Shown here: positions 26,970-35,174 of the stretch, one piece after another | Numbering within the stretch: the first letter of the stretch is position 1 | Layout: each line of letters opens with the position of its first letter | NCBI GenBank assembly: GCA_965613685.1 | Contig: OZ277031.1 | Location: 992,001-1,056,000, forward strand | Direction of reading: 5' to 3' | DNA: 64,000 bases | DNA from: Methylotenera oryzisoli_B | GTDB lineage: Bacteria; Pseudomonadota; Gammaproteobacteria; Burkholderiales; Methylophilaceae | Translations under genes and position numbers: made by a program | The notes under the pieces: generated by a model | What the model was told of the DNA's origin: nothing | What the model saw: the letters and a program-made list of their open reading frames with translations, nothing else | Database searches by the model: none

Positions 26970-27536
26970 ATGACAGCTATAAAACACCCGATTGCAGAAA
27001 AACTATTGGGCGCAAGCTATGAGAACATGGATGCACGCACCAAAAAAGTGGCGCGGCATATTACCGAGCGCAAACACATATCAACCGCGCCATCGCAAGC
27101 CATAGACAGCCACATCAACACCGGTCAACGCGCCGCCGATGCGGTCGCTAAATTTGGCGGCTCATGGGCTTTCATCGGCTTATTCGCAGTCACGCTGGTG
27201 TGCTGGGTCGTGCTTAATTCCGTGATATTGGCCAACTACAATAAAAGCTTTGACCCTTACCCGTATATATTATTGAATTTGTTCTTGTCCATGCTCGCGT
27301 CCATACAGGCTCCCATTATTTTGATGTCACAAAACCGGCAAGCAGAAAAAGACCGGCTCAATGCTGAACACGATTACGAGGTCAACCTTAAAGCCGAATT
27401 GGAAATCATGCTGTTGCACGAAAAAGTGGATTTGCTGCGTGAAGGCCAATGGTCGGAATTAATGGCCATACAGAAAGAACAACTGCGACTAATAGGCGTC
27501 TTGATAGAAAAAAATCAAGCCAAACTCACCTCGTAA
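26970..27536 (+). CDS. DUF1003 family membrane protein
   Basis: A 188-residue protein of the DUF1003 family, with two membrane helices (about 65-90 and 97-120), the second being typical SMLASIQAPIILMSQNRQ, and a charged C-terminal coiled coil (about 120-185). The function is unknown. It starts 16 bases after apbC. Its last 22 bases overlap the 3' end of pgl on the other strand, so the two transcripts converge over coding sequence. Confidence 0.88.
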   Translation: MTAIKHPIAEKLLGASYENMDARTKKVARHITERKHISTAPSQAIDSHINTGQRAADAVAKFGGSWAFIGLFAVTLVCWVVLNSVILANYNKSFDPYPYILLNLFLSMLASIQAPIILMSQNRQAEKDRLNAEHDYEVNLKAELEIMLLHEKVDLLREGQWSELMAIQKEQLRLIGVLIEKNQAKLTS

Positions 27537-28204
27537 GCATACACCTCGACCCCATTCGCCGGTCGTATCAAGGTAGCCGGAATGGGCACGCCCCCACGCC
27601 AGTCATTAACGGCTTGCTGCTTGCCAGCGCCGCTAACGATAAAGATAACTTGTTTGGCATTGCTTAACCTATTTTGGCTGAGGCTGATGCGCTCTGAAGG
27701 CGGCTTAGGCGAATCAAATACCGGCACGGCATCGGCGCTGTTGTCCACGGTGTGGCCGGGAAACAGCGAAGCAGTATGGCCATCCTCACCCAAACCTAGC
27801 AAGACCAGATCAAAACTAGCTACATTTTGCATGGTTTTCGCGTAGGCGCTTGCCCCTGCAAGCGGACCCAGTTCGGCTGGAATGTGATGCACTTGCTGTG
27901 GCGGGATGGGCACGTGATCAAGCAAGACCTGCTGCACCATCAAGCTATTCCTGTCTTCATGATCTGGGCTTAAGCAACGCTCATCGCCATGATAGACATG
28001 CCACTTAGACCAATCAGTCTGCATATCACGCAACAATCGATAGATGGCGCGCGGGGTATTGCCCCCGGCTAATACCAAGTCGAAACGGCCGCGCTGGGCG
28101 ATGGCTAAACTGGCGCTTAAAGCAATGGCATTGCAGACAGCATGCCGCAAACAATCGATACTTTCAAAGGGCTGCCAGCGTACCGTGGTTTCTTGTATTT
28201 TCAT
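27515..28204 (-). CDS. pgl: 6-phosphogluconolactonase
   Basis: A 229-residue DevB/SOL-type lactonase, hydrolysing 6-phosphogluconolactone. Signatures are VLAGGNTPRAIYRLL near 45-59, WHVYHGDERCL near 72-82 and LGLGEDGHTASLFPG near 136-150. It works after Zwf, which lies 1.1 kb away on the opposite strand. In ribulose monophosphate methylotrophs these enzymes drive the dissimilatory hexulose phosphate cycle and supply NADPH. Length is normal. Confidence 0.94.
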   Translation of the reverse strand: MKIQETTVRWQPFESIDCLRHAVCNAIALSASLAIAQRGRFDLVLAGGNTPRAIYRLLRDMQTDWSKWHVYHGDERCLSPDHEDRNSLMVQQVLLDHVPIPPQQVHHIPAELGPLAGASAYAKTMQNVASFDLVLLGLGEDGHTASLFPGHTVDNSADAVPVFDSPKPPSERISLSQNRLSNAKQVIFIVSGAGKQQAVNDWRGGVPIPATLIRPANGVEVYAYEVSLA

Positions 28205-28356
28205 TCTTAATCACATCAAAAAAGTAAGGCCGAATTTGACACTAAAACGCCGATTTTGTCATGCATTATATATTTTTTACATCAAAACACTGTATGAATA
28301 AGCCTGCTTGCTTTATCATATACGGCTATTCCAAAACGCAATAATCGGGACTAAAA

Positions 28357-29148
28357 ATGTTAATTAAAGACAGTGAAGTAGTAGACATTAATACGCCAAC
28401 CGGCGAAATGCGCGCGCACATTTTCCGCCCTGCTGCCCCGGGCAATTACCCTGGTATTTTAATGTTTTCTGAAATCTTTCAAGTCACCGCGCCAATACGT
28501 CGTACTGCCGCCATGCTAGCTGGCCATGGCTTCATAGTGGCCTGCCCTGAGATCTACCATGAATTAGAACCGGCTGGCACGGTCCTTTCTTACGACGAAG
28601 AAGGCACCACCCGCGGTAACGCGCATAAAATCACCAAGGAAGTGCACGCCTACGATAGCGATGCGCGCGCCGTACTCGATTACCTGAAATCACGCGACGA
28701 TTGCACCGGTCGCTTGGGCGTCATGGGCATATGCGTTGGTGGCCACTTAGCCTTCCGTGCCGCCATGAACCCAGACGTGCTTGCGGCCGTTTGTTTCTAC
28801 GCTACCGACATCCATAAACGGGCCTTAGGTCTAGGCAAAAATGACAATTCATTAGAGCGCGCCGGCGAAATAAAAGGCGAGTTGTTGCATATTTGGGGCC
28901 GTCAAGACCCGCACGTGCCATTAGAAGGTCGCAACATGGTTAAAGCTCGATTAGATGAAGTCGGCACCCGTTATACCTGGCATGAATTTAATGGCCAACA
29001 TGCTTTTATGCGTGATGAAGGCCACCGCTACGACCCGGCCCTTTCCCGTTTAAGCTGGGATTTATTACTTGAATTGTTCCATCGCCGCCTAGGTTGGGGT
29101 GATTTGGACTCGGACACCGACGGTGCCCCGGCAGAAAGCCGCCATTAA
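28357..29148 (+). CDS. Dienelactone hydrolase family protein
   Basis: A 263-residue alpha/beta hydrolase of the dienelactone hydrolase (DLH) family. The nucleophile elbow is GICVGGH (Cys near 128), the Asp is in WGRQDPHVP, and the His is in NGQHAFMRDEG. The natural substrate is not known; many proteobacterial homologues sit away from aromatic degradation genes, as here, next to zwf. An additional C-terminal tail (DSDTDGAPAESRH) is acidic and not conserved in general. It is followed by a strong hairpin. Confidence 0.88.
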   Translation: MLIKDSEVVDINTPTGEMRAHIFRPAAPGNYPGILMFSEIFQVTAPIRRTAAMLAGHGFIVACPEIYHELEPAGTVLSYDEEGTTRGNAHKITKEVHAYDSDARAVLDYLKSRDDCTGRLGVMGICVGGHLAFRAAMNPDVLAAVCFYATDIHKRALGLGKNDNSLERAGEIKGELLHIWGRQDPHVPLEGRNMVKARLDEVGTRYTWHEFNGQHAFMRDEGHRYDPALSRLSWDLLLELFHRRLGWGDLDSDTDGAPAESRH

Positions 29149-29161
29149 TAGCGACTGCACT

Positions 29162-29192
29162 CGCCTAGGACTGGCCTGCCAGCTACTAGGCG
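29162..29192 (+). repeat. Strong nested hairpin between the DLH gene and zwf
   Basis: CGCCTAG (29162-29168) pairs with CTAGGCG (29186-29192), and inside it CTGGC pairs with GCCAG around CT. There are only two or three unpaired bases between the stems. No T-run follows, so it is not a canonical terminator. A second perfect palindrome stands at 29215-29230. Confidence 0.6.
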
Positions 29193-29214
29193 TAAATAAA
29201 AACGTTGTTTGATC

Positions 29215-29230
29215 GCTCGTGCTAACGAGC
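29215..29230. promoter_or_regulatory. Palindrome upstream of zwf
   Basis: GCTCGT and ACGAGC are perfect inverted arms with GCTA between them, 32 bases before the zwf start codon. The location suggests an operator or a leader hairpin controlling zwf. No regulator is identifiable from the sequence. Confidence 0.45.
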
Positions 29231-29262
29231 CATTAAAGTCTATAGCTAACTTAAGGTTTACC

Positions 29263-30768
29263 ATGGTAAAAAAAATCGATCCTTGCACGCTGGTCCTATT
29301 TGGCGCGAGCGGCAACCTTTCCCGCGTCAAATTAATGCCAGGCTTATTTCGCCTAGATGCAGCAGGGCGCTTGCCAGAGCACATGGCTATCCTGTCTGTC
29401 GGTCGCGGGGACGTCACGCGGGAAGCATGGCAAGCTGACATCAAAAAAATGTTGGCCAGCAAATTTAAAGACGGCTACGATCAAGTCGTATTTCAACGCT
29501 TTATGGCGCGCCAGCATTACCATGCCAACCCACCTGATGATGCCGATGCCTTCAATAAAATGAAAGCAACATTAAGCAACGAGCAAGTTTTCCCACAAAA
29601 CCTCGCCTACTTTTTATCCGTTCGCCCTACCGATTTCGCGCCCATCGTCGAACAATTATCCGGCGTCGGTTTGCTGGATGAAAGCCAATACTGGCGTCGC
29701 GTATTGATAGAAAAACCGTTTGGTACCAACCTGCCTTCTGCGCAAGATTTGCAGGCGTCCATCACCAAGCATTTAAAAGAAAGTCAAATCTACCGTATAG
29801 ACCATTACCTAGGTAAATCGGCGCTGCAAAACATCATGCTAACGCGCTTTGCCAACACCATGTTTGAACCGCTGTGGAACAATCAATACATAGACCACGT
29901 GCAAATCACCAACAATGAAATTTTAGGCGTGGGCGACCGCACGGAGTTCTATAACAACACCGGCGCCCTGCGTGACATGGTGCAGAGCCATTTGCTGCAA
30001 ACCTTAGCCTTGGTGGCGATGGAAAAACCGCAAGACTTATCACCCGAGAGCATCCGTGCCGAGAAAATCAAACTATTGCAAGCCATACGCCCGCTGCCCA
30101 TTAAGGACCTAGCTAAGCACGCTTTCCGTGCCCAGTATTCAGCAGGACGCGTTTGCGTCGGCGATGGTCACGGGGAAAACGTGGCCGGCTACTTGGATGA
30201 ACTGGCAAAAGAAGGCGTGTCAGCCAGCGTTACCGAGACCTATGCGGCATTGAAACTGTTTATAGATAACCCGCGCTGGCAAGGTGTGCCATTCTATGTG
30301 CGCACCGCTAAACGCATGCACGAAGGCAACACGGCGGTCTCCATCCGCTTTAAAAAAGCCCCCATGGAATTGGTTGAGGGCCAACATCAAAACTGGCTAA
30401 CCTTGAACATCCAGCCACGTGAATGCATCAAGATGGAAATCGAATCGAAAATTCCAGGCTTAGACATTGCTACCCGCACCCTTAGCATAGACGCCCCGCA
30501 ACGTCAGACAGGTGACGAAAGCATAGACTCTTACGAGTCCTTATTGCTCAATCTGATGGAAGGCGACCCATCGCTCTACCTGCACATCAGCGAAGTGGAA
30601 GCCCAGTGGCGTTTAATCGACCCCATCGTTAAAGCTTGGGCCGAAGACCAATCCGCCGTGCACCAATACCCTGCTGGCAGCCGTGATCCCGAGCAGTCTG
30701 GTGTCATTTTTGAATCCACCGATCAATTCTGGCGTTACAGCATAGAATTAGGCGGCGATAAGCACTAA
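29263..30768 (+). CDS. zwf: Glucose-6-phosphate 1-dehydrogenase
   Basis: A 501-residue G6P dehydrogenase. The NADP-binding LFGASGNLSRVKLMPGL is at about 12-28, the substrate signature RIDHYLGKSALQNI near 180-193, and IEKPFGTN precedes it. It oxidises glucose-6-phosphate to the lactone used by Pgl. I chose the ATG at 29263, after TTTACC; an in-frame TTG at 29209 lies ahead of the palindrome and would add 18 residues with no family support. A clear terminator follows. Confidence 0.96.
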   Translation: MVKKIDPCTLVLFGASGNLSRVKLMPGLFRLDAAGRLPEHMAILSVGRGDVTREAWQADIKKMLASKFKDGYDQVVFQRFMARQHYHANPPDDADAFNKMKATLSNEQVFPQNLAYFLSVRPTDFAPIVEQLSGVGLLDESQYWRRVLIEKPFGTNLPSAQDLQASITKHLKESQIYRIDHYLGKSALQNIMLTRFANTMFEPLWNNQYIDHVQITNNEILGVGDRTEFYNNTGALRDMVQSHLLQTLALVAMEKPQDLSPESIRAEKIKLLQAIRPLPIKDLAKHAFRAQYSAGRVCVGDGHGENVAGYLDELAKEGVSASVTETYAALKLFIDNPRWQGVPFYVRTAKRMHEGNTAVSIRFKKAPMELVEGQHQNWLTLNIQPRECIKMEIESKIPGLDIATRTLSIDAPQRQTGDESIDSYESLLLNLMEGDPSLYLHISEVEAQWRLIDPIVKAWAEDQSAVHQYPAGSRDPEQSGVIFESTDQFWRYSIELGGDKH

Positions 30769-30824
30769 AAAAGTGTAACGTCGCGCCAATTTATTGCTAT
30801 TATTTGCACTTACTAAAGTCGGGC

Positions 30825-30855
30825 AAAAAGCGGAGTTAGTTACTCCGCTTTTTTA
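30825..30855 (+). terminator. Rho-independent terminator after zwf
   Basis: AAAAGCGGAGTTA and TTACTCCGCTTTT form a long stem with a small GT-containing loop; six T residues end it. It lies 57 bases after the zwf stop and 30 bases before dcd. Confidence 0.9.
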
Positions 30856-30884
30856 TCTCCTAACCTACAAAAAAAGCACCCACT

Positions 30885-31460
30885 ATGAGCATAAAATCAG
30901 ATAAATGGATACGCCGCATGGCCGAACAACACGGCATGATAGAGCCGTTTGAGCCTAAACAAGTGAAGCAGAATGCACAAGGCGAACGCTTGGTGTCTTA
31001 CGGCACCTCAAGTTACGGTTACGACATTAGATGCAGTAAAGAATTTAAGCTGTTCACCAACATCAACAGCACCATCGTCGACCCTAAGAATTTTGACCCT
31101 AATTCCTTCGTTGAAGTGAATGCCGATTACTGCATTATTCCACCCAATTCTTTTGCCCTAGCCCGCACAGTGGAGTACTTCAGAATACCTCGCAATGTAT
31201 TAACCGTTTGCCTAGGCAAATCCACTTATGCACGCTGCGGCATCATCGTCAACGTAACACCATTTGAACCAGAATGGGAAGGCTACGTTACCTTGGAATT
31301 CAGCAACACCACGCCGCTACCAGCAAAAATATACGCCAACGAAGGCTGTGCCCAAGTGTTGTTTTTTGAAGCCGATGCCGACGACGTCTGCGAAACCAGC
31401 TATAAAGACCGTGGCGGCAAATACCAAGGCCAAGTTGGCGTCACCTTACCCAAGATTTAA
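30885..31460 (+). CDS. dcd: dCTP deaminase
   Basis: A 191-residue dCTP deaminase, giving dUTP for thymidylate synthesis. The family motifs SYGYDIRCSKEFKLF, VCLGKSTYARCGIIVNVTPFEP and EGCAQVLFFEAD are complete, with the catalytic Glu in EPEWEGYVTLE. It is followed after 18 bases by the PLP decarboxylase gene, a pairing seen in several betaproteobacteria. thyA and folA, which use the product, lie 3 kb downstream on the other strand. Confidence 0.96.
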   Translation: MSIKSDKWIRRMAEQHGMIEPFEPKQVKQNAQGERLVSYGTSSYGYDIRCSKEFKLFTNINSTIVDPKNFDPNSFVEVNADYCIIPPNSFALARTVEYFRIPRNVLTVCLGKSTYARCGIIVNVTPFEPEWEGYVTLEFSNTTPLPAKIYANEGCAQVLFFEADADDVCETSYKDRGGKYQGQVGVTLPKI

Positions 31461-31478
31461 TTTTAGGAAATTCCATCC

Positions 31479-33719
31479 ATGAAGTTTCGTTTTCCTATCG
31501 TCATCATAGACGAAGATTTCCGCTCAGAAAATTCCTCAGGTTTAGGCATACGCATGTTAGCCAAGGCGATAGAAGCCGAGGGCTTTGAGGTGCTAGGCGT
31601 CACCAGTTACGGCGACCTAACCTCGTTTGCGCAACAACAAAGTCGGGCCTCAGCGTTCATCTTGTCCATAGACGATAACGAATTCGTAGAAGAAAACCGC
31701 GATGCCTTGGATAACTTGCGTAGCTTCGTTGATGAAATACGTTACCGCAACGAAGAAATCCCTATCTTTTTGCACGGCGAAACGCGCACTTCACGGCACA
31801 TTCCCAATGAAATATTACGCGAGCTCAATGGCTTCATACACATGTATGAAGACACACCGGAGTTTGTTGCCCGCTACATATTGCGCGAGGCACGCACCTA
31901 TTTAGACAGCTTGCCGCCACCGTTCTTTAAAGCGCTAACCGAGTACGCGGCCGACGGCTCCTATTCCTGGCACTGCCCTGGCCACTCAGGTGGCGTGGCT
32001 TTTCTAAAATCACCGGTAGGGCAAATGTTTCACCAATTCTTTGGTGAAAACATGCTGCGCGCCGACGTCTGCAACGCGGTCGATGAGCTCGGTCAATTAC
32101 TCGACCATACCGGCCCAGTCGCCGCCTCCGAACGCAATGCCGCCCGTATCTATAATTGCGACCACCTGTATTTTGTCACCAACGGCACTTCCACCTCCAA
32201 CAAAATGGTGTGGAACAGCACGGTAGCCCCAGGTGACGTCGTCGTCGTCGATCGCAATTGCCATAAATCCATATTGCACGCCATCATCATGACCGGTGCG
32301 GTGCCGGTATTTTTGATGCCAACGCGCAACCATTTCGGCATCATAGGCCCGATACCGAAGAGCGAATTTGCTTGGGAAAACATCCAAAAGAAAATCGACA
32401 TCAATCCCTTTATTACCGACAAAAAAGCCAAACCGCGCGTGCTGACCATCACGCAATCCACATACGATGGCGTACTGTATAACGTAGAAGAAATAAAAGA
32501 AATGTTGGATGGCAAAATTGATACCTTGCATTTTGATGAAGCCTGGTTACCGCATGCCACCTTCCATGATTTCTACGGCGATTACCATGCCATAGGCGAG
32601 GGCCGACCACGTTGCAAGGAGAGCATGGTGTTCTCCACCCAATCCACCCATAAATTGCTAGCGGGCTTAAGCCAAGCCAGCCAAATATTGGTGCAAGATG
32701 CAGAAAATAATCAGCTGGACCGCGACATTTTCAATGAAGCCTACTTAATGCACACCTCGACCAGCCCGCAATACTCCATCGTGGCAAGCATAGACGTGGC
32801 CGCGGCCATGATGGAAGCGCCAGGCGGAACCGCCTTGGTTGAAGAAAGCTTAATGGAAGCCTTAGACTTCCGCCGCGCTATGCGCAAAGTGGACGAGGAA
32901 TGGGGTGCCGACTGGTGGTTTAAAGTATGGGGCCCAGACGATTTATCTGAAGAAGGCCTAGAAGAACGCGACGCTTGGATGCTTAAAGCCAATGAAGCTT
33001 GGCATGACTTTGGTGATTTAGCCGAAGGCTTTAATATGCTGGACCCGATCAAGGCCACCATCATCACCCCTGGACTGGACATCAAAGGCAATTTTTCCGA
33101 CAAATTCGGCATACCGGCCGCCATAGTCACTAAATACCTGGCTGAACACGGCGTGATCGTTGAAAAAACCGGCTTGTATTCTTTCTTCATCATGTTCACC
33201 ATAGGCATCACCAAAGGCCGTTGGAATACCATGGTGGCCGCCTTGCAACAATTTAAAGACGACTACGATAAGAATCAACCGCTATGGAAAGTTTTACCGG
33301 AATTCATCCAAAAACAACCTAGGTACGAAAAAGTCGGCCTACGCGATTTGTGTGAGCAAATTCACGCCGTCTACAAAGCCAATGACGTGGCGCACTTAAC
33401 CACCGAAATGTATTTGTCCAACATGGTGCCAGCCATGAAACCAGCCGACGCCTTCGCCAAAATGGCCCATAGAAAAATTGACCGTGTGGCCATAGACGAC
33501 CTAGAGGGAAGAATTACCGCGGTGTTGCTCACGCCCTACCCACCGGGTATCCCCTTGCTCATACCAGGCGAACAATTTAACAAGGTGATTGTTGATTACT
33601 TGAAGTTTGCCCGTGAGTTTAACGAGAAATTCCCAGGCTTTGAAACAGACAACCACGGCTTAGTCAAACAAGTGGTGGACGGCAAAGCGAATTATTACGT
33701 GGATTGCGTAGCGCAGTAA
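31479..33719 (+). CDS. Arginine/lysine/ornithine decarboxylase (PLP fold III type)
   Basis: A 746-residue decarboxylase of the large Orn/Lys/Arg family: an N-terminal receiver-like wing domain (1-130, IVIIDEDFRSENSSGLGIRM), a PLP domain with the Schiff-base lysine in STQSTHKLLAGLSQ near 390, and a C-terminal domain. It could be biosynthetic arginine or lysine decarboxylase. The sequence alone does not settle the substrate, though the neighbourhood after dcd matches genes usually labelled arginine or lysine decarboxylase in this group. It would feed polyamine formation (agmatine or cadaverine). The downstream gap contains a palindromic element. Confidence 0.9.
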   Translation: MKFRFPIVIIDEDFRSENSSGLGIRMLAKAIEAEGFEVLGVTSYGDLTSFAQQQSRASAFILSIDDNEFVEENRDALDNLRSFVDEIRYRNEEIPIFLHGETRTSRHIPNEILRELNGFIHMYEDTPEFVARYILREARTYLDSLPPPFFKALTEYAADGSYSWHCPGHSGGVAFLKSPVGQMFHQFFGENMLRADVCNAVDELGQLLDHTGPVAASERNAARIYNCDHLYFVTNGTSTSNKMVWNSTVAPGDVVVVDRNCHKSILHAIIMTGAVPVFLMPTRNHFGIIGPIPKSEFAWENIQKKIDINPFITDKKAKPRVLTITQSTYDGVLYNVEEIKEMLDGKIDTLHFDEAWLPHATFHDFYGDYHAIGEGRPRCKESMVFSTQSTHKLLAGLSQASQILVQDAENNQLDRDIFNEAYLMHTSTSPQYSIVASIDVAAAMMEAPGGTALVEESLMEALDFRRAMRKVDEEWGADWWFKVWGPDDLSEEGLEERDAWMLKANEAWHDFGDLAEGFNMLDPIKATIITPGLDIKGNFSDKFGIPAAIVTKYLAEHGVIVEKTGLYSFFIMFTIGITKGRWNTMVAALQQFKDDYDKNQPLWKVLPEFIQKQPRYEKVGLRDLCEQIHAVYKANDVAHLTTEMYLSNMVPAMKPADAFAKMAHRKIDRVAIDDLEGRITAVLLTPYPPGIPLLIPGEQFNKVIVDYLKFAREFNEKFPGFETDNHGLVKQVVDGKANYYVDCVAQ

Positions 33720-33734
33720 AAAATTTAAATCCTT

Positions 33735-33869
33735 TTCACCACAGAGACACAGAGAAGATCAAAATTCTTTAAGGCTTTTTTCTTTATCTGCATTGATGCC
33801 TAATAAGTACAGCAAGTTAGAGCCTAGTTAAAATGGCTTTTTAGGTTTTCTCTGTGCCTCTGTGGTGAA
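33735..33869. repeat. Palindromic intergenic element A (CACAGAGACACAGAG type)
   Basis: Two 22-base arms, 33735-33756 (starting TTCACCACAGAGACAC) and 33848-33869 (ending CTCTGTGGTGAA), are inverted repeats with 21 of 22 bases matching. They enclose a 91-base AT-rich spacer without an open frame. The element fills the gap between two convergent genes and would form a long stem in RNA on either strand; a T-run follows at 33873-33878. It looks like a non-autonomous repeat (REP/MITE-like). No transposase is nearby. Confidence 0.8.
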
Positions 33870-33892
33870 TCTGTTTTTTCTGATCCAGGGGA

Positions 33893-34375
33893 TTAGGTTA
33901 TACGTTGATAGGTCAGGTAGCTAAAAGGCAAGCCTTCTGCGCTAGTGTGCGCTTCACTGCCAGTTTGTTGCCACTGCTTTACATCCCACTCAGGAAAATA
34001 CGCATCGCCTGCTACATCTAAATCGATAGCCGTTACGTACATTTTTTGCGCCTGGTTTAAGCCCGCTTGATACAGCTCAGCCCCGCCAATTAAAAATGCC
34101 TCGTCGTCGCCATGGCATAAAGATAAGGCTTGTTCTAGGCTATGAGCAATCAACGCCCCTTCCACCTGATAGCTGGGATTGCGCGTCACGATGACCGTGG
34201 TTCGGTTAGGCAACAATCGACCCAAGGACTCGTAGGTTTTTCTTCCCATGATAATGTGGTGACCAGTGGTCAAGGCGCGAAAACGCTTAAGGTCTTCAGG
34301 CAAATGCCAAGGCAGGGTGTTATTGACGCCTATGACACGGTTGTTGGCCAGCGCCACGATCAAAGAAAGCGCCAT
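33893..34375 (-). CDS. folA: Dihydrofolate reductase
   Basis: A 160-residue DHFR, reducing dihydrofolate to tetrahydrofolate with NADPH. It shows the N-terminal VIGVNNTLPWHLPEDLKRF, GRKTYESLGRLLPNR near 44-58 and the late FLIGGAELYQAGL. It lies one base after the thyA stop, so the pair that uses and regenerates methylene-THF is translationally close. Typical chromosomal form, with the usual acidic residue in PEDLKRF. Confidence 0.96.
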   Translation of the reverse strand: MALSLIVALANNRVIGVNNTLPWHLPEDLKRFRALTTGHHIIMGRKTYESLGRLLPNRTTVIVTRNPSYQVEGALIAHSLEQALSLCHGDDEAFLIGGAELYQAGLNQAQKMYVTAIDLDVAGDAYFPEWDVKQWQQTGSEAHTSAEGLPFSYLTYQRIT

Positions 34376-34376
34376 G

Positions 34377-35171
34377 CTAAACTGCCACCACGCCTTTTAT
34401 GGCTGGATGGGGATCGTAATTCTCTAAAGTAAAATCGTCAAACTTAAAGCTGAAAATATCTTTGACCGCAGGATTAATGCGCATGGTTGGTAAAGCACGC
34501 AGCTCACGGCTTAATTGCTCTTGCACTTGCTCCATGTGATTGCTGTATATGTGCGCATCGCCTAAGGTGTGCACGAAGTCGCCTAACTTGAGGCCGCATA
34601 CCTGGGCCACCATCATGGTCAACAAGGCATAGGATGCAATATTAAACGGCACGCCTAGAAAGATATCGGCACTACGCTGATACAGTTGGCAGCTTAGTTT
34701 GCCGTCGGCCACATAAAACTGAAAGAAAGCATGGCATGGGGGCAATTTCATTTGATCCACGTCTGCCACGTTCCAAGCCGACACGATCAAGCGCCGTGAA
34801 TCCGGATTGGTTTTAATGGCCTGCACCACTTGGCTAATTTGGTCTATGTGGCTGCCATCCGGCTTGGGCCAATTACGCCATTGGTATCCGTAAACTGGGC
34901 CTAGGTTGCCATTTTCATCAGCCCATTCGTCCCATATGCGCACGCCGTTTTCTTTTAAATAGGCAATATTGGTGCTGCCCTGCAAGAACCACAACAGCTC
35001 ATGGATGATGGATTTTAAATGGACTTTTTTCGTGGTCAATAAGGGAAAGCCGTCTGCCAAATTAAAACGCATCTGGTAGCCAAATACCGATTTTGTGCCA
35101 GTACCGGTGCGGTCTTCTTTGTTATGGCCGTGTTGCAATACGTGCTTGAGTAAATCCTGATAACCCTGCAT
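34377..35171 (-). CDS. thyA: Thymidylate synthase
   Basis: A 264-residue ThyA. The catalytic cysteine is in LPPCHAFFQFYV near 146, with RTGTGTKSVFGYQMRF at 21-36 and QRSADIFLGVPFNIASYALL after the cysteine. It makes dTMP with methylene-THF. The order thrC-thyA-folA on the minus strand has gaps of 3 and 1 bases, so the three are probably co-transcribed. Confidence 0.97.
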   Translation of the reverse strand: MQGYQDLLKHVLQHGHNKEDRTGTGTKSVFGYQMRFNLADGFPLLTTKKVHLKSIIHELLWFLQGSTNIAYLKENGVRIWDEWADENGNLGPVYGYQWRNWPKPDGSHIDQISQVVQAIKTNPDSRRLIVSAWNVADVDQMKLPPCHAFFQFYVADGKLSCQLYQRSADIFLGVPFNIASYALLTMMVAQVCGLKLGDFVHTLGDAHIYSNHMEQVQEQLSRELRALPTMRINPAVKDIFSFKFDDFTLENYDPHPAIKGVVAV

Positions 35172-35174
35172 ACG

